From Terriglobia bacterium (lineage in GTDB: Bacteria > Acidobacteriota > Terriglobia > Bryobacterales > UBA6623): DNA of 64,000 bases. Shown piece after piece: positions 26,136 through 36,529 of this stretch (positions within the stretch are counted from its first letter, which is position 1; the number at the start of each line of letters is the position of its first letter). The translations under genes were made by a program, and so were the position numbers. The notes below the pieces were generated by a model that was not told where the DNA came from, made no database searches, and saw only the letters and a program-made list of their open reading frames with translations. The stretch lies in NCBI GenBank assembly GCA_009841225.1, contig VXMF01000012.1, positions 1-64,000 on the forward strand, given 5' to 3'.

Positions 26136-27734
26136 TCACTCGAACAGGCCGAACGCGAATACTCCGGCTTTGGTGGTGATCGCGACGTATTGACGGCCGC
26201 CAGCTTCAAACGTGACCGGGGAAGCTCGGATGGTCCCGCCAGTATTGAAGTGCCATAGAACTTCGCCCGTATTGGCGTCGGCGGCCATGAAGGTGCCATC
26301 GCGGCTCCCGAAGAACACCAGCCCGCCCGCTGTTGCCATCGCCCCTGCGAACATCACCTCTTCACTCTCCACGCCGAGCAGCTGCACTTGCCATGCGATG
26401 TCCCCGGTGGCGAGCTCGATCGCCCGCAGGTAGTTCTTTGCGCCGGTCTCCTGGTGATTGATGCTGTGACCAGTGCGGTAGTAGACGCCGCACGCATCTC
26501 GCGACATCACATACAGCATGCCCGTGCCGGGATGATAGGTCGGCGACTGCCAGTTCGTGCCGCCGTGGATGTCAGGGCAGACATAAGACCCGCTAGGGCT
26601 GGGAGCGCTTTCTGGCTTGGGGATCGGGCGGCCTTCTGGAGTGAATTTCTCCAACCATGTCTCTTTGGCGAAGGCGGTGCCACGCAAGAACTTCCCGGTC
26701 GTTCGATCCAAGACGTACAGAAAAGCGTTCCGGTTGGGGTGCAGCAGCAGCTTGCGCGTCGCGCCTTCCCACTCAGCGTCTACCAACACCGGCGTTTGGT
26801 TGGCGTCCCAGTCGTGCTCGTCATGCGGCGTGTACTGGAAGTGCCAGACGAGTTCCCCATCGTCTGGGCGCAGGGCCAGCAGGCTGGCCGTGTAGAGGTT
26901 GTCGCCCACACGGTCGCGGCCGTCGAAATCCTTGGGGCCTGGATTGCCGGTCGGCCAGTAGAGCAGGTCCAGCTCGGGATCGTACGTTCCGCTGGTCCAA
27001 GGCGTTCCGCCGCCGGCCTTCCACGAGTCGTTCTCCGGCCACGTCTCCGAGCCGGGCTGCCCCGGGGCAGGAACCGTGTAGAATCGCCACTCGCGCTTGC
27101 CGGTCTCGGCGTTGAATGCGTCCAGATAGCCGCGAATGCGTCCCGTGTCGCCGCCCCGTATGCCCATCATGACCCGATTCTTGGCGATGATTGGCGCCCC
27201 GGTAGAGCCAAAGCAGGGTTGCTCGTCGGGATCGGTCACCTGCGACCGCCACAACATCGCTCCGTTCCGGCTGTCGAGCGAGACCACGTGGCAGTCGGGC
27301 GTGCCGAGAAAGAGGCGGTTGCCGGAAATGCCGAAGCCTCGGGTCCAGTTCGGAGTTTGGTTGCCCCCGCTGCGGCTGTAGGGGTAGTCGAAGCGCCAGA
27401 TCGAGCGCCCGGAAGTCGCATCGATCGCGAAGGCCCGCATTCCGCCGGCCGTGAGATACATCACGCCGTCCCGGACGAGCGGCGTGGCCTCGGTGCGAGG
27501 CTGCGGCGGGCTGTATTGAAAAACCCACTTGGGCACGAGGCGCGCGACGTTGTCGCGGTTGATCTCGCCCAGTTCCGAATAGCGCCGCCCGCTATTGTCA
27601 CGGTCGTAGCTGAGCCAGTTCGCCGGGTTCTTGTAGCGCTCTTCCAGCGCTTGGGACGAGGCGCTGGCCGGCACAAGCAATGCGAGCAACAGCAGTGGCG
27701 CCGTCATCCGGGGGACAAGCAGAGTCGAGTGCAT
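26136..27734 (-). CDS. PQQ-dependent quinoprotein dehydrogenase
   Basis: Periplasmic quinoprotein of 532 aa built as an eight-bladed propeller. A signal peptide covers about 1-28 (MTAPLLLLALLVPASASS). PQQ repeats are seen throughout, for example DATSGRSIWRFDY, DSRNGAMLWRSQ and NAETGKREWRFYT. The segment HDWDANQTP contains the catalytic aspartate region of the alcohol/glucose dehydrogenase group. Without a fused haem domain it needs an external electron acceptor. The dihaem cytochrome gene 11 bases upstream is the likely partner. The substrate is unknown, and PQQ synthesis genes are not in the window. Confidence 0.9.
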   Translation of the reverse strand: MHSTLLVPRMTAPLLLLALLVPASASSQALEERYKNPANWLSYDRDNSGRRYSELGEINRDNVARLVPKWVFQYSPPQPRTEATPLVRDGVMYLTAGGMRAFAIDATSGRSIWRFDYPYSRSGGNQTPNWTRGFGISGNRLFLGTPDCHVVSLDSRNGAMLWRSQVTDPDEQPCFGSTGAPIIAKNRVMMGIRGGDTGRIRGYLDAFNAETGKREWRFYTVPAPGQPGSETWPENDSWKAGGGTPWTSGTYDPELDLLYWPTGNPGPKDFDGRDRVGDNLYTASLLALRPDDGELVWHFQYTPHDEHDWDANQTPVLVDAEWEGATRKLLLHPNRNAFLYVLDRTTGKFLRGTAFAKETWLEKFTPEGRPIPKPESAPSPSGSYVCPDIHGGTNWQSPTYHPGTGMLYVMSRDACGVYYRTGHSINHQETGAKNYLRAIELATGDIAWQVQLLGVESEEVMFAGAMATAGGLVFFGSRDGTFMAADANTGEVLWHFNTGGTIRASPVTFEAGGRQYVAITTKAGVFAFGLFE

Positions 27735-27745
27735 TGCGGGATCAC

Positions 27746-28648
27746 TCAGTAGTTTCCGAAGCCGCGCCGCACGGGCACGAACGGATCCCGCTGGCGGTCC
27801 AGGAAAGCTAGCAGGTCTTGCACTTCTGCGGGCCCGAGACGCTGCCCGTAGTCTGCGGGCATCTGCGATCGTTGAGGAGTGTGCACCGAGCGCAGCTGCT
27901 TCCGCTTGAACGTCATGACGTCGCCATCGGCGGTCAGCACTAGCAGCGTAAACGAGTCTTCGTTCTTCAGCACTCCTTCCAGCGTTTCGCCTCCCGCCGT
28001 CTCGACTACCACGGTGCCAAAGCCCTCGGCCAGTTCGGCGCTTGGATCCAGCAAATCCTCTCGGATCTTGTCGCTATTGTGGCGAACGCCGATCGAGTCC
28101 AAGGGCGGCCCGAGGAAGCCGCCCGCACCGTTGACGATATGGCAGCCCGCGCAGCCGACTCGTTGAAAGATTGCTTGTCCGGCCGCAACATCTCCTGGGA
28201 CTGGGGGCTGCTCGGCGGGATGAGCCAAGCTGCGGAGGTAGGAAACGAGCTGCCATAGGCGCTCTTCGGACAGATCGGACTGAGGCGGCATGTCCGTGCC
28301 GGGAATGCCGGCGCGGATGAGCCTGAACAGGCCAGCCTCGGAACCTCTGCGTACGCTCCTGGCGACTACGAGATTGGACGCCATGGAACCCTGTGCCTGC
28401 TGGCCGTGGCACACCGCGCAGCGCTCGTGAAACAATTTGTTCCCAGCTTCAACGGCCGCTGCATCGCGGCCCAAGGGGTTGTGCAGTTCGGCCTGCTCCT
28501 GAGCGGACTGTTGCGCTGCAGCGGTAGACAACGCTAGCTGAATGGCTAGTGACGCAAGCGTGGCAACTCGCGCTCGCGCCCGCAATCTGCCGCACTTGCG
28601 AGATCTTTGTCGGCTCGTGATGGATGGCCGTGCGCCCGTTCTGCCCAT
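27746..28648 (-). CDS. Dihaem cytochrome c
   Basis: Periplasmic cytochrome of about 300 aa with two haem motifs, CAVCH (77-81) and CAGCH (166-170). Distal Met ligands are plausible in TDMPPQSDLS and near the C-terminus (SQMPADYG). The C-terminal part, with EGVLKNEDSFTLLVL and SQMPADYGQRLGPAEVQDLL, matches the c-type domain found with PQQ dehydrogenases in Acidobacteriota. The start at 28648 gives a basic N-region followed by LASLAIQLALSTAAAQQ; an ATG at 28765 is also in frame. It is co-directional with the PQQ gene and would carry its electrons. Confidence 0.85.
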   Translation of the reverse strand: MGRTGARPSITSRQRSRKCGRLRARARVATLASLAIQLALSTAAAQQSAQEQAELHNPLGRDAAAVEAGNKLFHERCAVCHGQQAQGSMASNLVVARSVRRGSEAGLFRLIRAGIPGTDMPPQSDLSEERLWQLVSYLRSLAHPAEQPPVPGDVAAGQAIFQRVGCAGCHIVNGAGGFLGPPLDSIGVRHNSDKIREDLLDPSAELAEGFGTVVVETAGGETLEGVLKNEDSFTLLVLTADGDVMTFKRKQLRSVHTPQRSQMPADYGQRLGPAEVQDLLAFLDRQRDPFVPVRRGFGNY

Positions 28649-28857
28649 GTTTGGTGCGCTTGCTCCGGACGGGTCGGTTGCTGCGAGCCGCGCTGACAGT
28701 CGGCCAGAGCCTTGCCGGGGAGAAGAATCCACTGCAAGAGGATACCAATGCTCGAGGTTGGACATAGGGCGTAACGATCGGTTCGGCTGTTGGTTGCCTT
28801 ATTCGGATCCATGCGCAGAAACGCTTCCGCAATATCGCGACGCTGGCTGGGGATGCA

Positions 28858-28866
28858 TGATATACT
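28858..28866 (+). promoter_or_regulatory. Extended -10 promoter upstream of the receptor
   Basis: TGATATACT matches TGnTATAAT with one mismatch. It lies 115 bases upstream of the receptor ATG in the gap between divergent genes. The -35 region is poor, which is acceptable for an extended -10 promoter. Confidence 0.4.
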
Positions 28867-28980
28867 TCGCTGCGGCTAGTTCGGGGGGCAGGGGCCCATC
28901 GACCTAGCAGTGTGTCATTCGCGGTGGGACAACGTCGCTTTTGAGGGGCCAGTTCACCGCAGGTGTTGAGGTGATTCAAA

Positions 28981-31900
28981 ATGCGACCTAAAAAGCAGCC
29001 CTCTCTCGGATTCGCGATTGCCGTCGTCGCCATCGCGATGAGCGGCCTTGCCACGCCAGCGCATTTGGAGGCGCAGATCCTCTATGGCAGCATCGTCGGC
29101 AATGTGTCAGATAGCACTGGGGCTGTGATTCCCGGTGCGCAGGTAAGCATCACCCACGAAGAGACTGGCGCTTCCCGTAGCGGCGAGTCTAACGAAGCAG
29201 GCGCGTACAGCTTTTCGACGGTGGCGACCGGGACGTATCGAGTCGAGGTCCGATCCGATGGATTCAGCAGCAGCACCACAACGGGTGTCGCCGTCACGGT
29301 GAACAACGTTACCCGTGTGGATGTGGACCTCGCGATCGGCCAGGTAACCGAGGTCATCGAAGTTACTGCCAATTCCGTGCAATTACAGACCGATCGGGCC
29401 GAGGTCCGGGCCGAAGTAAGCAAGGACGACTTGCAGGAAGTGCCGGTGCCGCTGGGTCGCAACTACCAGATGCTGCTCCAAACGCTACCTGGCTTCTCGC
29501 CGCCCGCCAACGCTCACTCGGTACCCGCGAACCCCACCCGCGCAGTGCGCTACACGGTCAACGGCACGACAGACAAGTCCAACAACGTCCGCATCGACGG
29601 GGCATCGAGCTACAACCCCAATCTGACCCACATGTCGGGCATCAACCCCTCCTTGGAATCGATCGAGGTGGTCAACGTGGTCACCAGTTCGTTTGACGCC
29701 GAGCAGGGACTTGCTGGCGGTGCCGCGATCAACCTCCAGATCAAGAGCGGCACGAACGAAGTGCACGGCTCGGGCTTCTGGTACCACAACAACCAGCACA
29801 TGCAGGCCTATCCGTACTTCAGTGACCGCAACAACGCCAAGCCCAAGTTCATCTACAACCAGGCAGGCGGCACGATCGGCGGGCCGATCAAGAAGAACAA
29901 GGCCTTCTACTTCATTAGCTACGAGCGCACTTCGGAGAACTCCAACGTCACGAAGTTCATCAAGGTGCCGACGGTGGCGATGCGCGCCGGAGACTTCTCC
30001 GGTTCGCCCCTGCCGATCTTCGACCCGATGTCCGCCGCTATCGGGGACGAGGGCAACCGCACACCATTCGCGAACAACATGATCCCGGAAGCGCGCATCT
30101 CTCGGGCCAGCCGCATCTTGGCCGACAACCCTGATTGGAGCATCCCTGACCGCCAAGGCGTCGGATCCCTCGGGTTGAATCGCAACAAGCTCGCGAGCGA
30201 CAGCTATTTCTTTCACCGCAACCAGATCGACAGCAAGGCCAACTTCAACCTCTCCGACAAGTGGACGATGTTCGCTCGGCTCAGCTTCTTCTACTACAAG
30301 CAGTGGAATCCCGCGGCGTTCGGCGACCTTTCCGGTATCCACCTGCACCCGACAAACTTCCGCACCGACAACGGATTCGGGCCGACCTATAGCGGCACGA
30401 TCTCCACGACCTACGTTGCGACTCCGAACTTGGTGTTTGACGCCTACTTCGGCTCGACCTTGGTTGATAGCAATGCTTTTGCTGGAAACCTCGAGCAGCG
30501 GATTGGCTTGGACGTGCTGGGGATTCCCGGCACGAATGGCGACGGCACACCTGGCGGGGGAGGCACGTTCTACGGTGGCATGCCGCGCATGCGCTTCGAT
30601 GCGGGCTATGGCAATCTCGGCTACCGCGCCACATCGCCATTCATCGGGCACGACTACCTGCACCAGATCGTGTTCAACGGTAACTGGACGAGGCGGAACC
30701 ACGAGATCCGCTTCGGAACCGACACCTTCCTGACGCACATCAACCAAGAGGTGGCCAACTTTCCCGGAGGCGACGCTCCGGCGGGCGGATTCCGCTTTCG
30801 CAACAACACGACGAGCCGAGCCGGCACGAGGACGAACGACTACAACGCGATTGCCTCCTTCATGCTGGGGCTGCCGCGCGAAGCGGCACGCAACTTCCTG
30901 AACGGCAAGAACCTGCAGACACGTTCGAGCCAGTATTCGTTGTACATCCGTGACCGCTGGCAGGTTCGCCCCGATCTGACGCTCTCTTACGGCACCCGCT
31001 GGGAGTACTTCCCGTTCCCGGTGCGCCCCGATCGCGGATTGGAGCGCTTCGACATTGCCGAGAACGTCATGCTGGTGTGCGGCATCGGCTCGGTACCCCG
31101 CAATTGCGGCCTGCCGCAGAGCAAGACCCAGTTCGCACCCCGCGTCGGCATCGCTTGGAGGGCCACCGACACGTTTGTCGTTCGCGCGGGCTACGGGATG
31201 ACCTGGGATCCATTCAATCTCGGACGCGACCTCCGGGGGAACCTGCCGACGCAGTTCTCGCAGCGCCTGCCCGCCCCGAACAACCGCTCGTGGGCCACGA
31301 CTTTGGATCAGGGTTTTCCGGCGATACCTCCGATCCCGACCGACGACCGGATCGAAATGCCGCTCAGGGCGAACGTCGCCACGGCGGATGAGAACTACGT
31401 GCGCGGATACATCCAGTCTTGGAATTTCACGCTTGAGAAGCAGGTGGGCGATTGGATCGGCACGGCCTCCTACGTCGCGACCCGGTCGACGCGCCAGAGT
31501 TCTCGCATCGAAGCCAACTGGTCAGGCCTAGGCGAGGGCAATGCCGGGCGTGTCCTGCGCAAGCTCTACGGGCGTACTGCGAACACGCTGTTCTGGGGCA
31601 CCATTGGCACCCCGATGTACGATTCGCTACAGGTCAAGCTGGTTCGCCGCAGTCGCTCCGGACATTCGTTCAACTTGGCCTACACATGGGCGCATGGGCG
31701 CGGATACACCTCCGAGTCGTCCACGGCTCAGCCGCGTGTGAGGCATCCGGAATACTACTGGAAGAACCGCGGGCCCCTCAACAACGACATCCGGCACAAC
31801 TTGGTCGTCTCGAATTCATACGAGCTGCCGTTCGGCAGGGGCAAGAACTTCGCGCAGACCGGCGTACCGGCGGCGATTCTGGGCGGCTGGCAGATCAACG

Positions 31901-32346
31901 CACTGGCGTCGCTCTACACAGGTCGCCCAGCCACGCCCACTGCTCCTGGTGGGTCATTGAACAGCGTCGGTTCGGGACAGTTCGCTGACTGCCTGTCTGC
32001 TCCGATCAAGCTGGGCTCGCCGGATGGCTGGTGGGATCCTTCGACAATGGCTGATCCTGACGAGGCGAACGACCCGCCACGCTTCGGCACATGCGGATCG
32101 AATGTGTTGCGCGGACCGGGCCTGATCAACTTGGACATGGGCGTGTTCCGCAAGTTCCAGCCGACTGAGAGGTTGAGCATCCAATTCCGTGGGGAAATCT
32201 TCAACGTGTCGAACACTCCCCACTTCCGCAATCCGAACTCCAACATTGCCAGCAGTGGTTTCGGTGTCGTCACCAACGTGGCGAATACCGGGCGCGAGGG
32301 CCTTGACCAGCGTGTGTTCCGGATGGGCTTGCGCTTGGCCTTCTGA
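28981..32346 (+). CDS. Oar-like TonB-dependent receptor with carboxypeptidase-regulatory domain
   Basis: Outer-membrane receptor of 1121 aa. A signal peptide covers about 1-31. A carboxypeptidase-regulatory domain follows at about 33-120 (GSIVGNVSDSTGAVIPGAQV). The plug lies at about 125-250 (PVPLGRNYQMLLQTLPGF), then a long barrel that ends GLRLAF with a terminal aromatic. It diverges from the cytochrome/PQQ pair and precedes a PVC-type haem lipoprotein on the same strand, separated by a hairpin. The promoter candidate is at 28858. The ligand is unknown. Confidence 0.9.
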   Translation: MRPKKQPSLGFAIAVVAIAMSGLATPAHLEAQILYGSIVGNVSDSTGAVIPGAQVSITHEETGASRSGESNEAGAYSFSTVATGTYRVEVRSDGFSSSTTTGVAVTVNNVTRVDVDLAIGQVTEVIEVTANSVQLQTDRAEVRAEVSKDDLQEVPVPLGRNYQMLLQTLPGFSPPANAHSVPANPTRAVRYTVNGTTDKSNNVRIDGASSYNPNLTHMSGINPSLESIEVVNVVTSSFDAEQGLAGGAAINLQIKSGTNEVHGSGFWYHNNQHMQAYPYFSDRNNAKPKFIYNQAGGTIGGPIKKNKAFYFISYERTSENSNVTKFIKVPTVAMRAGDFSGSPLPIFDPMSAAIGDEGNRTPFANNMIPEARISRASRILADNPDWSIPDRQGVGSLGLNRNKLASDSYFFHRNQIDSKANFNLSDKWTMFARLSFFYYKQWNPAAFGDLSGIHLHPTNFRTDNGFGPTYSGTISTTYVATPNLVFDAYFGSTLVDSNAFAGNLEQRIGLDVLGIPGTNGDGTPGGGGTFYGGMPRMRFDAGYGNLGYRATSPFIGHDYLHQIVFNGNWTRRNHEIRFGTDTFLTHINQEVANFPGGDAPAGGFRFRNNTTSRAGTRTNDYNAIASFMLGLPREAARNFLNGKNLQTRSSQYSLYIRDRWQVRPDLTLSYGTRWEYFPFPVRPDRGLERFDIAENVMLVCGIGSVPRNCGLPQSKTQFAPRVGIAWRATDTFVVRAGYGMTWDPFNLGRDLRGNLPTQFSQRLPAPNNRSWATTLDQGFPAIPPIPTDDRIEMPLRANVATADENYVRGYIQSWNFTLEKQVGDWIGTASYVATRSTRQSSRIEANWSGLGEGNAGRVLRKLYGRTANTLFWGTIGTPMYDSLQVKLVRRSRSGHSFNLAYTWAHGRGYTSESSTAQPRVRHPEYYWKNRGPLNNDIRHNLVVSNSYELPFGRGKNFAQTGVPAAILGGWQINALASLYTGRPATPTAPGGSLNSVGSGQFADCLSAPIKLGSPDGWWDPSTMADPDEANDPPRFGTCGSNVLRGPGLINLDMGVFRKFQPTERLSIQFRGEIFNVSNTPHFRNPNSNIASSGFGVVTNVANTGREGLDQRVFRMGLRLAF

Positions 32347-32360
32347 TCGCGTTCAGGCAG

Positions 32361-32386
32361 CGAGGCGGCGGCACGCCGCCGTCTCG
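32361..32386 (+). terminator. Hairpin terminator after the receptor gene
   Basis: An 11-bp GC-rich stem with one G-T pair and a four-base loop (CGAGGCGGCGG and CCGCCGTCTCG arms), starting 15 bases after the stop. A CT-rich stretch follows but no T-run. It would be Rho-independent only weakly. Confidence 0.5.
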
Positions 32387-32547
32387 CCCTCCCTCGTGCT
32401 TCTCCCCGCACTTGGTGAAGGCGTGCCTCGGGGCATCGCCGCTTCGGAACCTGCCCGCCGGGTGTGCGAGGGAGGCGGTAGGATAGTCGCCGACGGGGCG
32501 TAGAGTTGGAAGGCTCGCCATTACGTCCCGTTCGCTGAGGCCACACT

Positions 32548-35500
32548 GTGCGAACCCGCGCCATTCTCCCATTCTTGGCTGCCGCGGCCCTAGTCGGCTG
32601 TGGCCGGACCGACACGGACTCCATCGATCAAATCGCAGTTCCCGAGGGTTTCGAGATCGAGTTGGCAGCCGGCCCGCCGCTAGTCGAGCGCCCGATGATC
32701 GTGGACATGGACGACCAAGGCCGGCTTTACGTGGCCGAGTCGTCGGGATCGAATGATCCGGTCCAGCAGCAACTTGCGGAGCGCCCTCACAGCATCCTTC
32801 GCTTGGAAGACATCGATGGCGACGGGCGCTACGACAGGCGCACCGTGTTCGCCGACAAGATGATGCTCCCCGAGGGCGTGCTCTGGCACGATGGCTCGGT
32901 CTACGTGACCGCGCCGCCGAGCATCTGGAAGCTGACGGACACTGACGGCGACGGCGTCGCGGACGAGCGGGTGGAATGGTTTGATGCCAAGACTCTAACC
33001 AATTGCGCCAATGACCTGCACGGTCCGTATCTCGGGCTCGACGGGCGGATCTACTGGACCAAGGGCGCGTTCGCGGAGCAGACGTATGAGCGGCCCGGCC
33101 GCGAACCATTCGTGACCCGAGCGGCGCACATCTTCCGCCGGCGAGTCGAAGGCGGGCCGGTCGAGCACGTACTGACTGGCGGCATGGACAACCCGGTCGA
33201 GGTGGCCTTTACCCCGCAAGGCGAGAGATTGCTGACATCGACATTCTTGATCCACCCGCAGCTCGGCAAGCGCGACGGCATCCTGCACGCCGTCTACGGG
33301 GGAGTGTACGGCAAGGCCCACGGCGTGACCGACAGCCACCCGATGACCGGCGGCTACCTGTCGATCATGACCCACATGGGAGGCGCTGCCACGGTCGGGC
33401 TGGAGCGCTACGAGTCGGGCGTGTTCGGGGAGGATTATCGGGGCCGCCTGTTCGTGACATCGTTCAACCTGCGCAAAGTCTCATCCCACCGGCTTGTGCC
33501 GCAAGGTGCGACGTTCAAGACCGAAGACACTGATTTCTTGGTGTCGGAGAGCCGCGACTTTCATCCAACCGACGTGATGGAGGACGCCGACGGCAGCTTG
33601 CTCGTGGTCGATACGGGCGCTTGGTACAAGCTCTGCTGCCCGACCGCGCAGTTGCCCAAGCCCGACTTGCTCGGTGCCATATACCGCATCCGCAAGAAGG
33701 GCGCAATCCCGCCTGAAGATCCTCTGGGACTGTCGCTCGATTGGCTGACGGCCGGTCCGGATTCGCTCGTCCAATTGCTCGACGACCCGCGCCCGGCCGT
33801 GCGCAGGCGGGCCTTGGCGGCCCTAGCCACAGACGAGGCGGTCAGCGCGCTCAAGGATGCTTTGGCGGACAACCCGTCTGCCGACGTACGCCGCAACGCC
33901 GTATGGGCTCTGACCCGCATCGAGACCGACGCGGCGCGCTCGGCAGCGCGCGCGGCGCTGTCCGACGAGCAAGCAGGCGTGCGGCAGGCAGCGCTGCACT
34001 CGGTAGCGTTGCACCGTGATGGCGAGGCGGTCGCCGAGGCCGTGCAGCTGCTGCGCGATCCGTCGGACGCAGTCAAGCGCGTCGCGGCGGAAGCCCTGGG
34101 GCGCATCTCGGACCCGGTCGCAGTGGCGCCTCTCTTGGAAGCGGCCGCCCACACGGAGGGGGAGGTGCTGACGCATTCTCTGATCTACGCGCTGATCGAG
34201 ATCGCCGATGTCAGAGGGACGCGATCGGGACTGCAGTCTGCTTCGGCAAGAACGCAGCGGGCCGCAATGATCGCGCTGGATCAGATGCGTCCGGCGGCTC
34301 TGAGTCCCGGCCAAGTGCTGTCGAGGCTGGATTCGGAGAGCGAGCCGGTGGCTGGCGCCGCCCGCTGGATCGCTTCGCGCCACCCAGAGTGGGGCGGCCA
34401 CTTGGCCGGGTACTTGGGACGCCTGATAGGTGGCTTGAACAAATCGAATACCGAGGAGGCGCTGCAACAACTTAGCCGTTTCTCCGGCAACGAAGCTGTC
34501 CAAGAGCTGCTGGCCCGGACTGTGCGGGGAAGCGCCTCCGAGATTGCCAAGACGACGGCGCTGGAGGCCATGGCGGTTGCTCCCGTGGAAGTCTTGCCAG
34601 AGAGCTGGTCCGACGCGATCGCCTATGCCCTAGGGCAGGGACAGATCCGCGATGCCGCGCTACGGGCTTCGCGTACCTTGCAGCGGCCCGAGGAAGGCCT
34701 GCCGGGATTGGACCGGGCGTTGCTTGCGGTTGCCCGGGACGAAGGAATCGAGTCAGGATCGCGAGTCCAGGCATTGGATGCCGGACGAGCGTCGCTCGAG
34801 GCGCTTGATTCGCAGCTGTTCGAAGTGGCCCGGAGTCAGGTCTTGCCAAACCAGCCGGTCGATTCGAGAACGGCGGCGGCCAGGGTACTTGCCACTGTGC
34901 CGCTTGCAGACGGCCAACTAACCGAGTTGGCCGACCTGCTGCCCGAAATAGGTCCGATGGAGTTGCCGCGCATCGTGGAGGCCTTCGGCCAGTCGCAGGA
35001 CGCAGAACTCGGGACTCGCCTGCTGACCGGTCTGTCGCAGGCCAAGGGGCTGGCGAACCTGCGCGCCGATATCCTTCGGACCGCAGTCGAGGGCTACCAA
35101 CCTGATGTGCGCGCCGCAATTGATGCGCTGATCGAGGGTGGAGTGTCAGGGTTGGAGGAACAGCAGACTGAGCTTGACGGACTGCTTGCTGAGCTGCCCC
35201 AAGGTGACGTCGTGCGAGGGCAGGCTGTTTTCAACAGCAGCGAGACCGCCTGCTTGGCTTGTCACACCATTGGCTACGACGGCGGCCGGATCGGACCGGA
35301 CTTGACGCGAATCGGAGAGATCCGCGAGCGCCGGGACCTGCTTGAGGCGATTGTCTTTCCCAGCGCGAGTTTCGTGCGGAGCTACGAGCCCATCGTGGCG
35401 GTGACGAACGGAGAGAGCATCAATGGAGTGCCCATAGAGGAGAGCGAAACGCATCTGCTGTTGGCCGTGAGCGCGGACGAACAGGTGCGCATCCCACGGG

Positions 35501-35640
35501 CCAGTGTCGAAGAGGTACGGCCCGGAACAGTCTCGGTGATGCCTGCCGGGCTAGACGACGAGTTGAGCACAGGGCAGCTAGCTGACTTGCTCGCTTTTCT
35601 CGAGGCAACCCAATGGGGCCCCAATCGCAGTAGACCGTAG
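32548..35640 (+). CDS. PVC-type haem-binding lipoprotein with propeller, HEAT repeats and cytochrome c domain
   Basis: A 1030-aa lipoprotein with Cys18 in AAALVGCG. Residues about 30-380 form a glucose/sorbosone-dehydrogenase-like propeller (PEGFEIELAAGPPLVERPM, then DGSLLVVDTGAWYKLCCP). Residues about 395-860 are HEAT-like helical repeats (VRRRALAALATDEAVSALKD, VRRNAVWALTRIETD). A C-terminal cytochrome domain has the single motif CLACH at 902-906. This architecture is common in Planctomycetes and Acidobacteriota under the name PVC-type haem-binding CxxCH protein. A role in periplasmic sugar oxidation is a family-level guess. The GTG start at 32548 sets the lipoprotein signal. It follows a receptor gene. 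Confidence 0.88.
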   Translation: MRTRAILPFLAAAALVGCGRTDTDSIDQIAVPEGFEIELAAGPPLVERPMIVDMDDQGRLYVAESSGSNDPVQQQLAERPHSILRLEDIDGDGRYDRRTVFADKMMLPEGVLWHDGSVYVTAPPSIWKLTDTDGDGVADERVEWFDAKTLTNCANDLHGPYLGLDGRIYWTKGAFAEQTYERPGREPFVTRAAHIFRRRVEGGPVEHVLTGGMDNPVEVAFTPQGERLLTSTFLIHPQLGKRDGILHAVYGGVYGKAHGVTDSHPMTGGYLSIMTHMGGAATVGLERYESGVFGEDYRGRLFVTSFNLRKVSSHRLVPQGATFKTEDTDFLVSESRDFHPTDVMEDADGSLLVVDTGAWYKLCCPTAQLPKPDLLGAIYRIRKKGAIPPEDPLGLSLDWLTAGPDSLVQLLDDPRPAVRRRALAALATDEAVSALKDALADNPSADVRRNAVWALTRIETDAARSAARAALSDEQAGVRQAALHSVALHRDGEAVAEAVQLLRDPSDAVKRVAAEALGRISDPVAVAPLLEAAAHTEGEVLTHSLIYALIEIADVRGTRSGLQSASARTQRAAMIALDQMRPAALSPGQVLSRLDSESEPVAGAARWIASRHPEWGGHLAGYLGRLIGGLNKSNTEEALQQLSRFSGNEAVQELLARTVRGSASEIAKTTALEAMAVAPVEVLPESWSDAIAYALGQGQIRDAALRASRTLQRPEEGLPGLDRALLAVARDEGIESGSRVQALDAGRASLEALDSQLFEVARSQVLPNQPVDSRTAAARVLATVPLADGQLTELADLLPEIGPMELPRIVEAFGQSQDAELGTRLLTGLSQAKGLANLRADILRTAVEGYQPDVRAAIDALIEGGVSGLEEQQTELDGLLAELPQGDVVRGQAVFNSSETACLACHTIGYDGGRIGPDLTRIGEIRERRDLLEAIVFPSASFVRSYEPIVAVTNGESINGVPIEESETHLLLAVSADEQVRIPRASVEEVRPGTVSVMPAGLDDELSTGQLADLLAFLEATQWGPNRSRP

Positions 35641-35674
35641 CCCCTGAAATCAGCAGCCACTCGCCCGCTGCGGA

Positions 35675-36529
35675 TCAGTCCGCGTTGCCGGGTTTGGTGC
35701 TTGCTCGCCCGCGCAGCCATTCCACCGTTCCGAGCAGGATCAGCGCCAACATGACCAAGAACGTAGCGACCGCTAGGATTTCCGGGCTGATCTCCTCGCG
35801 AATTCCGGTCCACATCTGCCGCGGAACGGTCCGTTGCTGCAGGCCGCCGAGAAACAGGACGGCGACCACCTCGTCGAACGACGCGGCGAATGCGAACAGA
35901 GCCCCTGAAATCACGCCGGGAGCGATCAGCGGCAACTGAATTCGGCGGAAGACGAGGAAAGGCCCGCCACCCAGACTTGCGCCCGCTTTGACGAGGTTTT
36001 GGTCGAACCCGACGAGCGTGGCGGTCACGCTAATGACGACGAACGGCGTACCGAAGACCGCATGGGCAAGGATCACGCCGAGATGCGTCTGTGCGATCCC
36101 CAGCTTCGAGTAGAAGAAGAACATGCCCGCTGCCGAGATGATGATCGGCGTGACCATCGGCGAGATGAGCAGGCTGGTGACAAACCCGCGTCCCGGCATT
36201 GCGGGATTTGCGAGGCCGAGCGCCGCAAGGACGCCGAGTGTTGTGGCGATGGCGGTTGCCGCGACGCCGATGACAATGCTGTTGACCAGAGCAAGCCGCC
36301 ATTCAGCGCCCTCGACAACGCCGCGATACCAGCGCAGCGAATAGGCGTCCGAGTCCAGCCGCAGCATGCCCTCGGTGAACGTGAAGTACGGCTCGGCATT
36401 GAAACTGAGCGGAATCACGACCAGCATGGGCGCGACCAGGAACACCAGCACGGCCCCGCAAACCGCTAGGTGAACCGCGCGTCCGACGCGCTCGCTGAAT
36501 TCGAAACTCGCCGTTGCGTGCCGCATCAC
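35675..36529 (-). CDS. ABC importer permease, PotC-like
   Basis: Inner-membrane permease of 284 aa with six predicted helices. The binding-protein-dependent transport motif is at about 190-215 (AGASLGGGPFLVFRRIQLP, then LIAPGVISGALF). It overlaps the upstream permease gene by four bases (ATGA) and is the last gene of the operon. PotB/PotC pairs form the channel for polyamines or related cationic substrates; the substrate here is not shown by the sequence. Confidence 0.88.
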   Translation of the reverse strand: MMRHATASFEFSERVGRAVHLAVCGAVLVFLVAPMLVVIPLSFNAEPYFTFTEGMLRLDSDAYSLRWYRGVVEGAEWRLALVNSIVIGVAATAIATTLGVLAALGLANPAMPGRGFVTSLLISPMVTPIIISAAGMFFFYSKLGIAQTHLGVILAHAVFGTPFVVISVTATLVGFDQNLVKAGASLGGGPFLVFRRIQLPLIAPGVISGALFAFAASFDEVVAVLFLGGLQQRTVPRQMWTGIREEISPEILAVATFLVMLALILLGTVEWLRGRASTKPGNAD

